Under the pieces are notes generated by a model that did not search any database, was not told where the DNA came from, and worked only from the letters and a program-made list of their open reading frames with translations. The translations under genes and the position numbers were made by a program. From positions 13,416,274-13,480,273 of the forward strand of contig CM040444.1 of assembly GCA_022749755.1 (NCBI GenBank): a stretch of 64,000 bases of DNA, given 5' to 3'. This stretch comes from Azadirachta indica (lineage: Eukaryota; Streptophyta; Magnoliopsida; Sapindales; Meliaceae). Of this stretch, positions 54,037 to 64,000 are shown piece by piece (the first letter of the stretch is position 1; each line of letters opens with the position of its first letter).

Positions 54037-56733
54037 TGTAATACTCAAATTTTCACTATATTATGTAAATAATACAAATGATTGAAAGTTTTTAAGACAA
54101 ATATATTTACTTTGATGGAGTTTACTTATAATGGATGGATATGTGCATTTTTGAAAAGATAGAACTATTGAGTAATAGGAATTTTATTATAGGTCAAAAG
54201 TGTAAAACAAAAAATTAAAGGAGTTGAATGATATTTTACATAAGGCGGAGTTTAGCTTAAATAAGTTTATAATAAGAGTTCTTATTCTTTTAGTCCGTAA
54301 AAAAAAAAAAAATAGAGAGAGATAGAGAAAATAAAGGAAAGAGGAAAAGAAAAAAAAATCAAAGGAAAGAAGAAAAAGAAATAGAGAAGAAATTTAAAAA
54401 AAAGAGAAAAGTGTCTTAATCTATTCCCTATTCAAATGTCTTCTGGATGAATTTTCTTAGATATTAAATTATATCTCTTTTGTGATGTTAGATAATCTTA
54501 ATTATATGTGATATGTTCGATTGATCAGATTATTGATTACGAATTAATTGATAGTTATTTAAATTAGAATTTTATAAAATTGTCTTAATAATCTATCTAT
54601 TGATAACCTAAAACATAGATTTTTAGGTATTTTTTATTAATAATCTTTTATGATATTAAACTACATTCACTAATGAATTTACAAAATATTATTTTGTTGT
54701 AATTGGTTAAGAAATCAATTTTTAATGATTTTTTAAAAGGAGAATGCCCATTATTCTCCTTTTTTTTGAGCTAATGCCCCTATATTTTTTTATAATATCC
54801 TATCACTACCTTAAATTTTGATTTTACCCTTTAATATTTCAAATATTTTCGATTTTATCATTTTGTAAATTAATTGAACTGAAGGCCAAAATCGAAAAAA
54901 AAAAGAATCAAAAGGGTAATGAGGTATTAGAAAAAATATAAAGAAATAATGGAGTATTTGCTGAAAAAATAAGGGGATAATGGGCATTATTCTTTTTTTA
55001 AATGTTACTCTGATGTTTTGAAGAATAATAATTTTTGCTGTAGGTCTGAAATATATATTTATTTGATCAACCAAATGATCTTCAAATATTCTAAAAATTG
55101 ACATATTGCTTTATATACATGTCTATTGATATTCTGTAAAGTTTCGTGATTTTTGGATTTTTATAAAAATTGTGATGAAATTTCAAATCGTTGATTCTCA
55201 AATTTAGAAATTTCGAGACAGTTTACTTGTACTCGAAAAGGAAAATATTTTGAAAATGTTTTTAATGTCCAAATGTTATGACATTTTTGAACGAGATATT
55301 TTTACGTGTCATCAACAATTCTGTAAAAGTTTAGCTTAATCCTATCAGTAGATTAATAGTTAAAAATTATTAAATTGAGGTTATTTAGTAAGAAACTAAA
55401 AGGACAGATTATGAATATGTAAGTTTAAGACTTTCTAATGTATAGTTTTGGATTCAAGTAAATGCTGAAACTTTCATTATTTAAGGTGTAAAGAGTTCTA
55501 AGAATAAGGATTATAATGTTGTAATTCAAAAAATTCTAGAATGTAATAAAAATTATTGATACGTAGTTAAAGAAATTGTACGTAGAAAGTGGGATTTAAA
55601 AATAAGTTAGTTCATAATTTAAAATTAATGAATTATTATATTTTTTATTAAATTATACTTTGTTATAAATAGGATGATTGAAAACTTTGAATGTTAGAAG
55701 TAGCATGAAAATTTTGGTTCGGTTCAAATAAGTAAATTTATACACGACATATTTTTTGTTAATCTTCAAAGCTATTATAAGCATAAGAGGATTTCATAAC
55801 AAAATGGTTAATGATTTTAATGATTAAATAGTTATTTTAAAGAAATTTTTTATCAAATTATTGAATGTTTTGTATTAAATATACATGAAAGATAAATGTT
55901 ATTGGTTTTGCTTTACATGAAATATTATATTTTATTAACTATACTGTTTTGACTCATTATGATTGTTTCAGTTACTGTTGCTGTTATCGACTGACTAGAT
56001 AGATTACTGTTGTGCACTTACTAACCGTTAATAATAGGATTTTTAAGATACTATTGTACAGTATTGTGATAAATGAGACATCGAAATACTAGTGATATTA
56101 TAAGACATGAGTTAAATAATTTTATTAAGTATTTGGTTAAATGTTTCTTTTTTTTATAAATTAGTTTTATTAAAAGTTGTGATCATGCTTACATATTGTC
56201 AAATTTGTTTTTTTTGAGTAATGATTTCATACATAAATATTTATTATTAAATAATTCTTAAAAATAATTATTTTGTGGTTTAAATGATTATTAAGTATTA
56301 AAAATTATGCATGAATTTATTTACCGAGTAAGCGGTTCACTCCTTACTAGTTGATACTTGCTAATTGATTTTTTAGAGATTAAGTTTGTGATCAGGGTGG
56401 CGAGATGTTGGATTCACTTTAAAAGTTAGCATTGTACTTTATGTGTTTTTTATAGATAAAATAGTATTGTCATTATTACTTTATATTTATTTAGTATTGT
56501 AAGAAAAGAGTTTAAACTTTATTAATTATTTTTGGGCTAAATTTATAAGGAATATTTTCTTTAAGGTGACATTTAAGTTGAGATTTTAGTAATATGTTGA
56601 TTAAATATGTTTTCAAGTTTGATATTGTATTTTGAGAGAATTTGTGATTTGTAATATATAGATAGATTGAATTTTGGGGATGTGAGTATCATTCTAAATC
56701 TTGCCATGTTATCCCAAAATTTGAGGTGTTACA
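54037..56733. mobile_element. Probable solo LTR of a Ty3/Gypsy-type retrotransposon
   Basis: The left boundary reads TGTAATACTCAAATTTTCAC. The right boundary ends AAAATTTGAGGTGTTACA, whose reverse complement is TGTAACACCTCAAATTTT. These inverted termini, TG...CA, fit a long LTR of the TGTAACACC class found in chromovirus (Tekay/Del-like) elements. Near the right end, GAGTAAGCGGTTCACTCCTT and the following T-rich stretch ending TTTTTTAG resemble the 3' part of such LTRs. No second LTR or gag-pol frame is present. Target-site duplication is not clear (GAAAG against AAGGG). Old and AT-decayed. Confidence 0.45.
54738..54993. mobile_element. MITE with terminal inverted repeats, nested in the LTR-like region
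   Basis: The left end AGGAGAATGCCCATTATTCT and the right end, reverse-complemented, AGAATAATGCCCATTATCCC match well. Similarity extends inward for about 60 bases (AATGCCCCTATATTTTTTTA against AATACTCCATTATTTCTTTA). Both flanks read TTTTTTAAA (54729-54737 and 54994-55002), a candidate 9-bp target-site duplication, but this is low complexity. 256 bases, no coding capacity. Confidence 0.65.
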
Positions 56734-57148
56734 AAGGGTTTAAGATGGTGTGTGATGTAGTTTGCCCAATATCTATATTTTCCTTTTACCTTTTATGACA
56801 CTGTATAATTGCATTTGACAAGAGAGCTACCAAAATTGTAAGTTTTATTATTAAATCAAAAAATACAATCAATAAAATAGTATTAAGGGAAGGAATTGAG
56901 AAGCGAAAGGGAAAAACTTATTTGGGATCATTTTTGAAGTGCCGACTCTTGTCGCATATCTGTAGGCAATGGCCATCCATACCTCAAATGGGAACTGTTT
57001 CAAGGTTGAAATTTCCAAGTCAATACCTACTTTTGATTTTATTTTGCTGTCTACTTACATCATGTTAAAGCTATTAAGATAAATTGACGATTATAGCTAA
57101 TTAGTGGTGCGTCTATTATCTTTTTCATTTTTGAGTTGATTAGATTTG

Positions 57149-57149
<1 letters not shown>

Positions 57150-57179
<30 letters not shown>
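57150..57179. repeat. (AT)n microsatellite
   Basis: Uninterrupted AT run of about 30 bases upstream of the NLR gene. Confidence 0.9.
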
Positions 57180-57182
<3 letters not shown>

Positions 57183-57902
57183 TTTAATTCTTCAAACCCT
57201 TGTGTGATTCCTTCTTCATTGTATATTTTTTTTGTCTTTGTTAATGTATTTGGTATAAGCTTTTGTTTAGAGTTTATTTAAAAATATATATATATTGGAA
57301 TCCAAGAAGAGTTGAATAACTATTGGAGATTTTCTACGTTAATTAAAATTGAAATTTAATTTTTTAAAATAATTACTATTTAAAATTTGTATAAAAAATA
57401 ATTTGATTGAATTAAAATATTTTCACAAAAAATTTTTTAAAAATAATTAAAATTTACTTTCAATAAAGATAATTTCGTTTAAAAAAAATTTAAATAAATT
57501 ATTTTTGTAACAAATTTTCAATGTTTTTCCATACCCAAAGCAAATATTATTGATGATTATGGTGTGTGAACTTCGATGTAAGAACATTGGAAAATTCATA
57601 AATTGGGACATTTTCCAATATAAGTTATTTTTGTAACAAACTTTGAATAGCATGTAAGGCTGAAAATTTAGCCTAAGTTTGAGATATTTTACTTAAGTTT
57701 GGGATATTTTGGTTAATTTTCTCAAAACTTTCATGGACAAGTTGTATCTACAACATCTGAGTTCAATATTTTTCAAACAATTACCTTGCTGGAGACTTTG
57801 AGGAGATACTTATATTTGCACCCTGCATTTGGAGAAAAAAAAAAAAAAACATCTATCATCTTCCTTCCCCTTTTTTGTTGCAGAGAAAACAAAACACAAG
57901 AC

Positions 57903-60497
57903 ATGGCTGAAGCTGCAATTCTCTATGCTGTGCAAAGACTCGCTGATTTAATCAATCAAGAAGCAGCAGTGTTTTTGTGTGGAGTGAGCGATGAAGTCCA
58001 GTGGCTGCGGAGAGAGTTGACAAGAATGCAGTGTTTCCTGAAAGATGCAGATCAACGGCTGGACACTGATGATGGAGTGCGCCGCTGGGTATCCGAAGTT
58101 AGAGATGCTGCTTACGATATTGAGGATATTGTAGACACCTTCATGCTCAAGTCAGCTGAAGAAGAGAGAGGGTTTTTGGCTTCTGTGAAGAGGTACGCTT
58201 GTATATTTAACCGAGGGGTGAATTTATATGGCATTGGCAAAAATGTAGAACAATTGAAGCAGAGGATCATTGATATTTCTCGTAGTACAGAAACTTATGG
58301 TATTAGAACTGTCGGCAGTGTAGGAAGGAGCAGCAATTTGACTGAAAGATTTAGGCATATAAGAATGACCTCCTCCAACGCAGGCAATGAGCAAGTTGTT
58401 GGTTTTGAGGGGAATACAACCATGTTAGTTGAACAGCTGCTTAATGATGAGCAGCAACTTTGTGTCATTTCGATATTGGGTATGGGTGGCTTGGGAAAAA
58501 CGACCCTTGCTAGGAAGCTTTTTAATTCTATTGATGTAAAAGGAAGATTTGATTGGCATGCCTGGGTTTGTGTATCTCAAGATTATACGACGCGTGATCT
58601 TCTTCAGAAAACAATAAAATCTTTTCGGAAGCCCACAAAAGAGGACTTGGAATTGATGGAAAAGTCGACAGAAATTGACTTGGAACAACATCTTTATGAG
58701 TTCTTGGAAGGGAGGCGATACTTGGTAGTTATTGATGATATATGGGACAAGCAAGCTTGGGAAAGCTTGAGAAGAGCACTCCCTGATAATGGGAATGGAA
58801 GTAGGATCATAATAACTACCCGCAAAATGGATGTTGCTTTGATCACAGACGAGAAGAACTTTGTTCACAAACTCCGATTTTTGAATCAAGAGGAGAGTTG
58901 GAAATTGTTTTGTAGAAAAGCATTTCCGGATACTGCTGATGGTCAAGCAAGTAATTGTCCTCCAGGACTAGAGAAGTTCGGAAGAGAGATGGTGGAAAAA
59001 TGTGGTGGTTTACCACTTGCAATAATAGTATTGGGTGGATTGCTATCAAAAAGACAACTACATGAGTGGCACACGGTAAAGAATCACCTTTGGTGGCATT
59101 TGACAAAAGATTCAGATCATGTTTCCTCCATATTAGCCTTAAGCTACGACGAACTTCCATATCAGTTGAAGTCATGCTTTCTCTATTTGAGCCTTTTTCC
59201 CGAAGATTCTCTGATTGACACAGAAAAATTGATCCAGTTGTGGATAGCAGAGGGGTTTATACCACAGGGAGAAGAAGAAATGGAGGATGTTGCTGAGGAA
59301 TACTTGAAAGAGCTCATTGATAGAAGCATGATTCAAATAGCTGAAAGATATTTGGATAAGGTCAAGACATGTCGTATCCATGATCTTTTACGAGAACTTG
59401 CAATCAAAAAAGCCAAGGCGTTAGATTTTCTTGATATATATCATGAGAAAATAAATCTCTGTCAATCGTCTACCTCATTGGTTCGGAGACAAGTCGTTGC
59501 TTCTGGGAACAAAAAGTATGTTTCATCGGAACATATAAATCCACAGCTGAGATCACTTTTGTTTTTCAACCCTGATCTTGAGTCACTCAATATAAAGCAT
59601 TTGAAAATTTTATGTTCAAGACTCAGATTTCTGAGAGTGCTAAAGCTGGAGGATACTAGAATTGAACCCTCCGGTCCATCAGGAAAAGTCGTCAGGCTAC
59701 CTGATTTGATTGGAAAACTGATTCACCTGAGGTACTTTGGGTGCAAAAGCAGTAGCATAGTGGAGTTCCCTCCGTCCATAGGCAACATACGGAACCTAAA
59801 AACCTTAGTTGCCACTGGTAATTCTCGCTTGAAGCTGCCTGCTCAGATATGTAAGCTTTATCAGTTAAGACATCTCATTGCTTGTCCTGATGGACCTCTT
59901 CAGATTAGCACTTTAACAAACCTCCAAACTCTGAAGTGCGTAAAGTTTCAACAGTGGGTTGAAATTGATTCAAGTAATTTGATTAATCTTAGAGAGTTGA
60001 AGATACGTGAGATACCTTATTCAAACATGAATTTCATCTCGCATTTGAGAAACCTTCGATCTTTAGCATTGCAGACAAATATAGGCTTCAATACACTGCT
60101 TCCACTTTCTCAATTTGTGCATCTCATCAAATTGAAGTTAGATGGAAAAATAGAGAATCTACCTGGAATTATTGATGGGTTTCCACCAAATCTTTCCATC
60201 CTGATCCTATATGGTTCATTTCTCAAGGAAGAGTCAATACCAGTATTGGAACAGTTATCTAGTCTAACTATTCTTGACCTGGGAAGTGATTCCTTCTGCG
60301 GCGACAAAATGGTGTTCTCCGGAAAATGCTTCTCCCACCTCGAAGTTCTACGACTTTCTTGGTTGCGCATGTTAGAGACATTGGAGGTGGAATCAGGAGC
60401 TATGCCTAGACTCAAATATTTCAGCATTCAAGACTGCCACAATGTACTGATGATCCCAGAAAGATTGAGGATGCTCCCACTTCCCCAAGAATGGTGA
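57903..60497 (+). CDS. CC-NB-LRR immune receptor with MADA-like N-terminus
   Basis: Single-exon NLR of 864 aa counted from the ATG at 57903; the frame is open from 57786. Residues 1 to about 170 form an Rx-type coiled coil with the EDVID-type motif YDIEDIVD (71-78). The NB-ARC domain has a P-loop GMGGLGKTT (193-201, K199), kinase-2 LVVIDDIW (about 273-281), RNBS-B GSRIIITTR (about 299-307), GLPLA (369-373) and RNBS-D CFLYLSLFPED. The MHD position reads IHD (about 492-494), a common variant. Irregular leucine-rich repeats run from about 560 to the end. The start at 57903 gives an N-terminus that matches the MADA consensus; the upstream 39 codons look like leader. The closest families I recognise are the RPP13/RPP8-like and At1g50180-type proteins. 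No frameshift or stop. Only one NLR is present, and its presence between TIM and the small membrane gene is probably lineage-specific. Ligand unknown. Confidence 0.95.
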   Translation: MAEAAILYAVQRLADLINQEAAVFLCGVSDEVQWLRRELTRMQCFLKDADQRLDTDDGVRRWVSEVRDAAYDIEDIVDTFMLKSAEEERGFLASVKRYACIFNRGVNLYGIGKNVEQLKQRIIDISRSTETYGIRTVGSVGRSSNLTERFRHIRMTSSNAGNEQVVGFEGNTTMLVEQLLNDEQQLCVISILGMGGLGKTTLARKLFNSIDVKGRFDWHAWVCVSQDYTTRDLLQKTIKSFRKPTKEDLELMEKSTEIDLEQHLYEFLEGRRYLVVIDDIWDKQAWESLRRALPDNGNGSRIIITTRKMDVALITDEKNFVHKLRFLNQEESWKLFCRKAFPDTADGQASNCPPGLEKFGREMVEKCGGLPLAIIVLGGLLSKRQLHEWHTVKNHLWWHLTKDSDHVSSILALSYDELPYQLKSCFLYLSLFPEDSLIDTEKLIQLWIAEGFIPQGEEEMEDVAEEYLKELIDRSMIQIAERYLDKVKTCRIHDLLRELAIKKAKALDFLDIYHEKINLCQSSTSLVRRQVVASGNKKYVSSEHINPQLRSLLFFNPDLESLNIKHLKILCSRLRFLRVLKLEDTRIEPSGPSGKVVRLPDLIGKLIHLRYFGCKSSSIVEFPPSIGNIRNLKTLVATGNSRLKLPAQICKLYQLRHLIACPDGPLQISTLTNLQTLKCVKFQQWVEIDSSNLINLRELKIREIPYSNMNFISHLRNLRSLALQTNIGFNTLLPLSQFVHLIKLKLDGKIENLPGIIDGFPPNLSILILYGSFLKEESIPVLEQLSSLTILDLGSDSFCGDKMVFSGKCFSHLEVLRLSWLRMLETLEVESGAMPRLKYFSIQDCHNVLMIPERLRMLPLPQEW

Positions 60498-61425
60498 TCA
60501 CACAAGATGCCTGGTTAACGCATCATTTGCCACTTTGGCCTCATATGGGTAACTTTTGCTCTCTTTTTAGCGATGTGTGCTCATCAATTTTTTCTATTTC
60601 CAATTTGAGATGCATCATTATTGATTGTCTTCCAAGTGTTTGCACACAGTTTCCACGTCAGACATTGGCATTTAATGTGGCTATGGTTAGGCAGTTATTT
60701 CATTCTTTACAATGGACTGACTTTTGAGTGTCGTTTATAGAAGTAACGAACTGCTAAAGTGGGATCTTATGTTCCTTCCACGGTAAAGCAAATTAATAAT
60801 ATGCTTGTTAATACAGTTGCAGGATTTGGCACCAAAGAAAACAATTTGACAATAATCTTGTTTCGGTGGGCACGAGTTTTCAACAGAGTTCTTCACCTCT
60901 TTCACGCCTGCTAACAGAAAGACATTGACAGTCTCTGCAATGAGCCTCTGACTTGGTTTTGATGCCCAATATACAGTGACTGTCAATGCGTATTTGCATG
61001 TTGTCAAAAACATAGATTGTCAATGTGCTATGGTTCAATCAGAGCAAGATGTTCCTTTTTTTCTTAATTTTCTGTTTTATTGTCATTTTTTTATTTTGAA
61101 TTACTGAAATAGTAGAAATATTTTAGTGAATGGAGCTTAACCCAAATGCAAAACAACCAGTTCAGCGAAGATTTAAGAATCTGTTTGCTTTATGCATGAA
61201 AAAAGCTTAAATAACACGGCAATTCCATGAACTCATATCTCACTTACAAGCATTTAATATGGGAATCAAAAACATGAGTGAACATAAATCCAAAGAAAAA
61301 AGTTTCCAAGACAGTCTCTACACTCAAAGCATTTATTCCAAAGCAAACCTTACATGTACAAAAGCACATCAACTCTCTAACCTCTTGTATTAACACCTTC
61401 AAAACAGAGAAAATTAAACAAAACA
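60498..61425. other. Intergenic DNA between the NLR and the small membrane-protein gene
   Basis: The left part is probable NLR 3' UTR. A short open frame at 60491-60727 overlaps the NLR stop and shows no family resemblance. The right part (about 61200-61425) is the presumed promoter and leader of the next gene. No other features seen. Confidence 0.55.
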
Positions 61426-61830
61426 ATGGAGTGGTTCTACCCAAGGAGAAGAGGACCAGAGTGGAAACAAGGGTGGACAGGCCAAACCTTGGCCTCAATC
61501 TCTTCACCACCACCAGCATTACTCACCATTTTCGGCATTGTTATCATCTTGTTGTGGCTATCTCAATACACAGGCTACAAGGCTCAGTTGCATCTCACAG
61601 CAATCAACTTTCAGCTATTTCTCATATTGTTGCCAATTTTGCTGATATTCATCATAGCTTCATATTCATCAAACTTAAGTTACAGCTTTCGGGTTTCGCG
61701 TATCGAACATGGATCTTCAATGCAGCAGGGTGGTGGCATTCCATGGGGGATTGCCATCTTGGTTGTGGTTCTTCTGGTGTTGCTTTCTTATCAGTCTTCA
61801 TTTCATTTAAAATGGTTTGGGGCAAGTTAA
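61426..61830 (+). CDS. Small membrane protein with three hydrophobic helices, unknown function
   Basis: Intronless 134-aa frame starting MEWFYPRRRGPEWKQGWTGQ. The N-terminal 30 residues are polar and rich in Arg, Trp and Pro. Hydrophobic segments follow at about residues 31-47 (ALLTIFGIVIILLWL), 61-77 (FQLFLILLPILLIFIIA) and 109-123 (WGIAILVVVLLVLL), with a short tail ending WFGAS. The central loop is Ser/Gly-rich. The gene context suggests it may correspond to Arabidopsis AT2G21180, next to plastid TIM, but that rests on memory of gene order. The coordinated composition, clear start and plant-family look argue for a real gene; the longer frame from 61278 in another phase is a shadow. A CA/TA microsatellite begins 12 bases after the stop codon and would be in the 3' UTR. 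Confidence 0.75.
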   Translation: MEWFYPRRRGPEWKQGWTGQTLASISSPPPALLTIFGIVIILLWLSQYTGYKAQLHLTAINFQLFLILLPILLIFIIASYSSNLSYSFRVSRIEHGSSMQQGGGIPWGIAILVVVLLVLLSYQSSFHLKWFGAS

Positions 61831-61841
61831 AGTAGATAAAT

Positions 61842-61881
<40 letters not shown>
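61842..61881. repeat. Composite (AC)n-(AT)n microsatellite in the 3' region of the small gene
   Basis: An AC run of about 23 bases passes into an AT run of about 18 bases, directly after the stop codon of the preceding gene. A GT-rich counterpart at about 61944-61962 could pair with it in the transcript. Confidence 0.9.
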
Positions 61882-61882
<1 letters not shown>

Positions 61883-64000
61883 CACAGATATATACCAGAA
61901 AATGAATCTTGTAATAACATATACTGATTATTGTAAAGTCATATGTGTGTGCGTGTGTGTATAGGCTAGATTTGAGCTTGGAGTATCTTGGAAGTGTTTT
62001 ATGTATTATATGCATGTATAGAGAGAGAGCTTGGCTTTGAAACAAAATGTTTGCACAATCTTTTATATCTAAGGCATATTTGTAATTTTATAATTTCGCT
62101 TAATTTTGAATATAAAGTAGTTAATGTATTTGTAAAATGTCAATTTTTATAATATAATTGATATTTATTACTCATTCACTCATTTGTAATTTATAATAAT
62201 TTTATTAGTTACGAATTGAAGACACAATATCTCAATTCAAGCATCATTAAATTATACTTTCTTTCAAATTTAAAATTTTAGTGTCATTTAAACTTAAACT
62301 ACTGTAAATTGAATAAATAGTTTAAAATACCATAAATTTATACAAAAAGTTATTTTATTTTTTCTTATATATGTTGTCTCATCTTGTTCAATGTATGAAA
62401 TCAAATTAATTCATCTCAAACCTAGGACTAAAGATTGAATTTTTTCAAAATTATAAACAAGAAATTATGATTACATTATAAGTTTTTATTTTTTAAATGA
62501 TATATATTATAGAGTATTTTCATATCAAATATTATATAAAGACAAAGTTTTCCTTTTTTTAATAAAAAATTGTAGTCAAAATATTACTTCTTTTGAAAAA
62601 AATAAAAGAAGGAAAAATCTTAGCACAAAATCAAAAAGTCTCCTTAATATATGTCCTCACAATGCACGTTAACATAATTTTTTTAGATTAATTATTGATT
62701 AATAATATTGAAGGGGCCCAGGGCCCAGTGGGTTTGGAAGATAGTGGACTTAGTGGGTTTCCAATTCTACCCCACAATCAAAGCTAAGCGCTCTTTTTCT
62801 GTGATGGGTTATTGTTGGCCGACCAAAGCATGTGGTAGGTTTTAATTTAATAATTGAAAATTTGGATCTTCTTAGTCATGTAATACATTAAAATATACCC
62901 TATATTCTTTACATATATTTATATATATATATATTTTTTTGTATAATTCTACAATTTTTATTATATTTTTTTAAAAATTATAACAAAAAAAATTTACATG
63001 TGTGTAAAACAAAAAACCTTCACTTTGCTCCTTTTATATATTGATAATTTTAGTTTGTCCCTAACTTTATTCTAAATACTTATTTTATTCTTAATCTATT
63101 AAGTTTCACCGCTGCATTTAATTTAACTCATTTAAGAATAAAATTATAATTTTTAATTTAAATTAATAAAAAATAATTTCTTTCTTTTTTCCGTTGATAA
63201 AACTGAAATTTATAGTTAAATATTAATAAAAATAATTTTTTCTTTCCTAATTTTTTTAACTACTTCTTTTGTCTTCATTTCTTTCTCTCTCTCTCTTTTT
63301 TTTTTCTTTTTTCTTTTTTACTCTTTTTCTCTTTTTCATTTTTCTGGATTGTTCTTCTCCATTTTTTCTCTTTTTATCCTCTATTTTCTTCCTTTTTCTT
63401 CTTCTTTCCTCTTCTATTCTTTTCCCCTTTTTTCCTTTTTTTTTTTTTTTAACTTGTTCTTCCATTATCTAATACTCTCTATTTTTCTTTTTTTTTTTTT
63501 TAACTTTTTCTTCTCTAGTCCGTTCATCTCTTTTTCTTCTTCAACACAGCTCCATTAATATTTTGCTCGAGTATTGCCTACGGAATCTGTTCTGCAGATG
63601 ACAATAGGCATTATAGTTATAAGTGAAGGATGCAAAAAATGATGAGTGAAAATGTTGGTTTACTAGTACAAAGACATATCCAAATTTATTATTTAAATTA
63701 ATTTTATTTTAATTAAATTTTTTACTTTTTTAACTAATTACTTTAGTCTATTTCAAATTTTAAAAGTTATAATTATTGTGTTTCAAATAACCTTTTTAGG
63801 GATAATTATGTCCTTTCATGCATATTAAATTTTATAAAAAATAATATAATCTTTTTTCGGTTAAATTAGATTAACAATTAAATATAACTGTGGGATTTAA
63901 CTGAATATTTACAATAAACTTAGAGGTGGAGTAAAGATTTTCAATATATAAAGAAAACAAAATAAAAAATTATTTAAAAAAAAAAAAAAAAATAAGAGTT
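61882..64000. other. AT-rich intergenic DNA with a polypyrimidine tract
   Basis: No gene recognised. 62700-62850 is less AT-rich (GGGGCCCAGGGCCCAGTGGG and neighbours) and includes TGGGCC/GGCCCA words that could mark a promoter or an old element. 63180-63560 is a pyrimidine-rich low-complexity tract. The open frames within it (Phe/Ser/Leu on one strand, Lys/Glu/Arg on the other) are composition artefacts. Confidence 0.6.
63240..63560. repeat. Polypyrimidine low-complexity tract
   Basis: About 320 bases that are overwhelmingly C/T on the plus strand, dominated by T runs and TTC/TCT words. Confidence 0.9.

Larger units (their letters stand above)
53076..57902. other. Repeat-rich gap between TIM and the NLR gene
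   Basis: 53076-53330 is probably TIM 3' UTR (several AATAAA-like signals, for example near 53104). A purine-rich low-complexity tract lies at 54300-54415. 54037-56733 looks like a solo LTR and 54738-54993 like a MITE inside it. A (TA)n run lies at 57150-57179. No gene is recognised. Confidence 0.6.

Noticed and set aside
58425..58946. 173-aa antisense frame across the NLR NB-ARC
   Set aside because: It is a shadow of the conserved sense coding sequence, with no recognisable domain.
61278..61835. 185-aa frame overlapping the small membrane-protein gene
   Set aside because: It is in another phase. Its composition is less protein-like than the 134-aa frame, which has a coherent three-helix layout.
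63256..63558. Lys/Glu/Arg-rich and Phe/Ser-rich open frames on opposite strands
   Set aside because: Composition artefact of a polypyrimidine tract.

Overview
The window is nuclear DNA of a flowering plant, almost certainly a eudicot. Genes carry many GT-AG introns, introns and intergenic DNA are very AT-rich, and the proteins are plant-specific forms (plastid triosephosphate isomerase, XCT, a CC-NLR, an Ole e 1/proline-rich wall protein). The species cannot be fixed from sequence alone. No prokaryotic-style operon, CRISPR array, rRNA or functional tRNA gene was seen.

Layout, left to right. 1-2756: AT-rich intergenic DNA. 2757-3275 (-): intronless cyclophilin. 5806-23950 (-): a 31-exon NUP188 nucleoporin gene, whose introns hold a tRNA-derived SINE and a composite microsatellite. 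27071-28320 (-): Ole e 1-type proline-rich protein. 31143-34333 (-): TRAP-alpha. 35675-39471 (-): XCT (XAP5 family). 39596-41558: two nested Mutator-like foldback elements next to the XCT start. 42528-45099 (+): a bHLH121/URI-type factor. 46590-47050: a long hairpin repeat. 49172-53075 (+): plastid triosephosphate isomerase. 53076-57902: repeat-rich gap with a probable solo LTR and a MITE. 57903-60497 (+): intact single-exon CC-NB-LRR gene with a MADA-like N-terminus. 61426-61830 (+): small three-helix membrane protein. The remainder is AT-rich and polypyrimidine DNA.

I assembled complete exon-intron models from splice sites and reading phase for NUP188 (1937 aa), PRP (378 aa), TRAP-alpha (257 aa), XCT (336 aa), bHLH121 (343 aa) and TIM (305 aa). 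All have a total CDS length divisible by three and lengths that fit their families.

The genes are not a pathway; they are a conserved neighbourhood. As I recall it, the Arabidopsis counterparts are split between chromosome 2 (AT2G21130-AT2G21180: cyclophilin, PRP2, XCT, TRAP-alpha, plastid TIM) and chromosome 4 (AT4G38740-AT4G38770: ROC1, NUP188, PRP4). This window therefore looks like the unsplit ancestral order, with a bHLH gene and an NLR in addition. I see no convincing undescribed system. The most interesting items are the MADA-type NLR in a housekeeping block, the nested elements beside XCT, the full-length SINE with clear target-site duplications, and the long hairpin at 46.6-47.05 kb.
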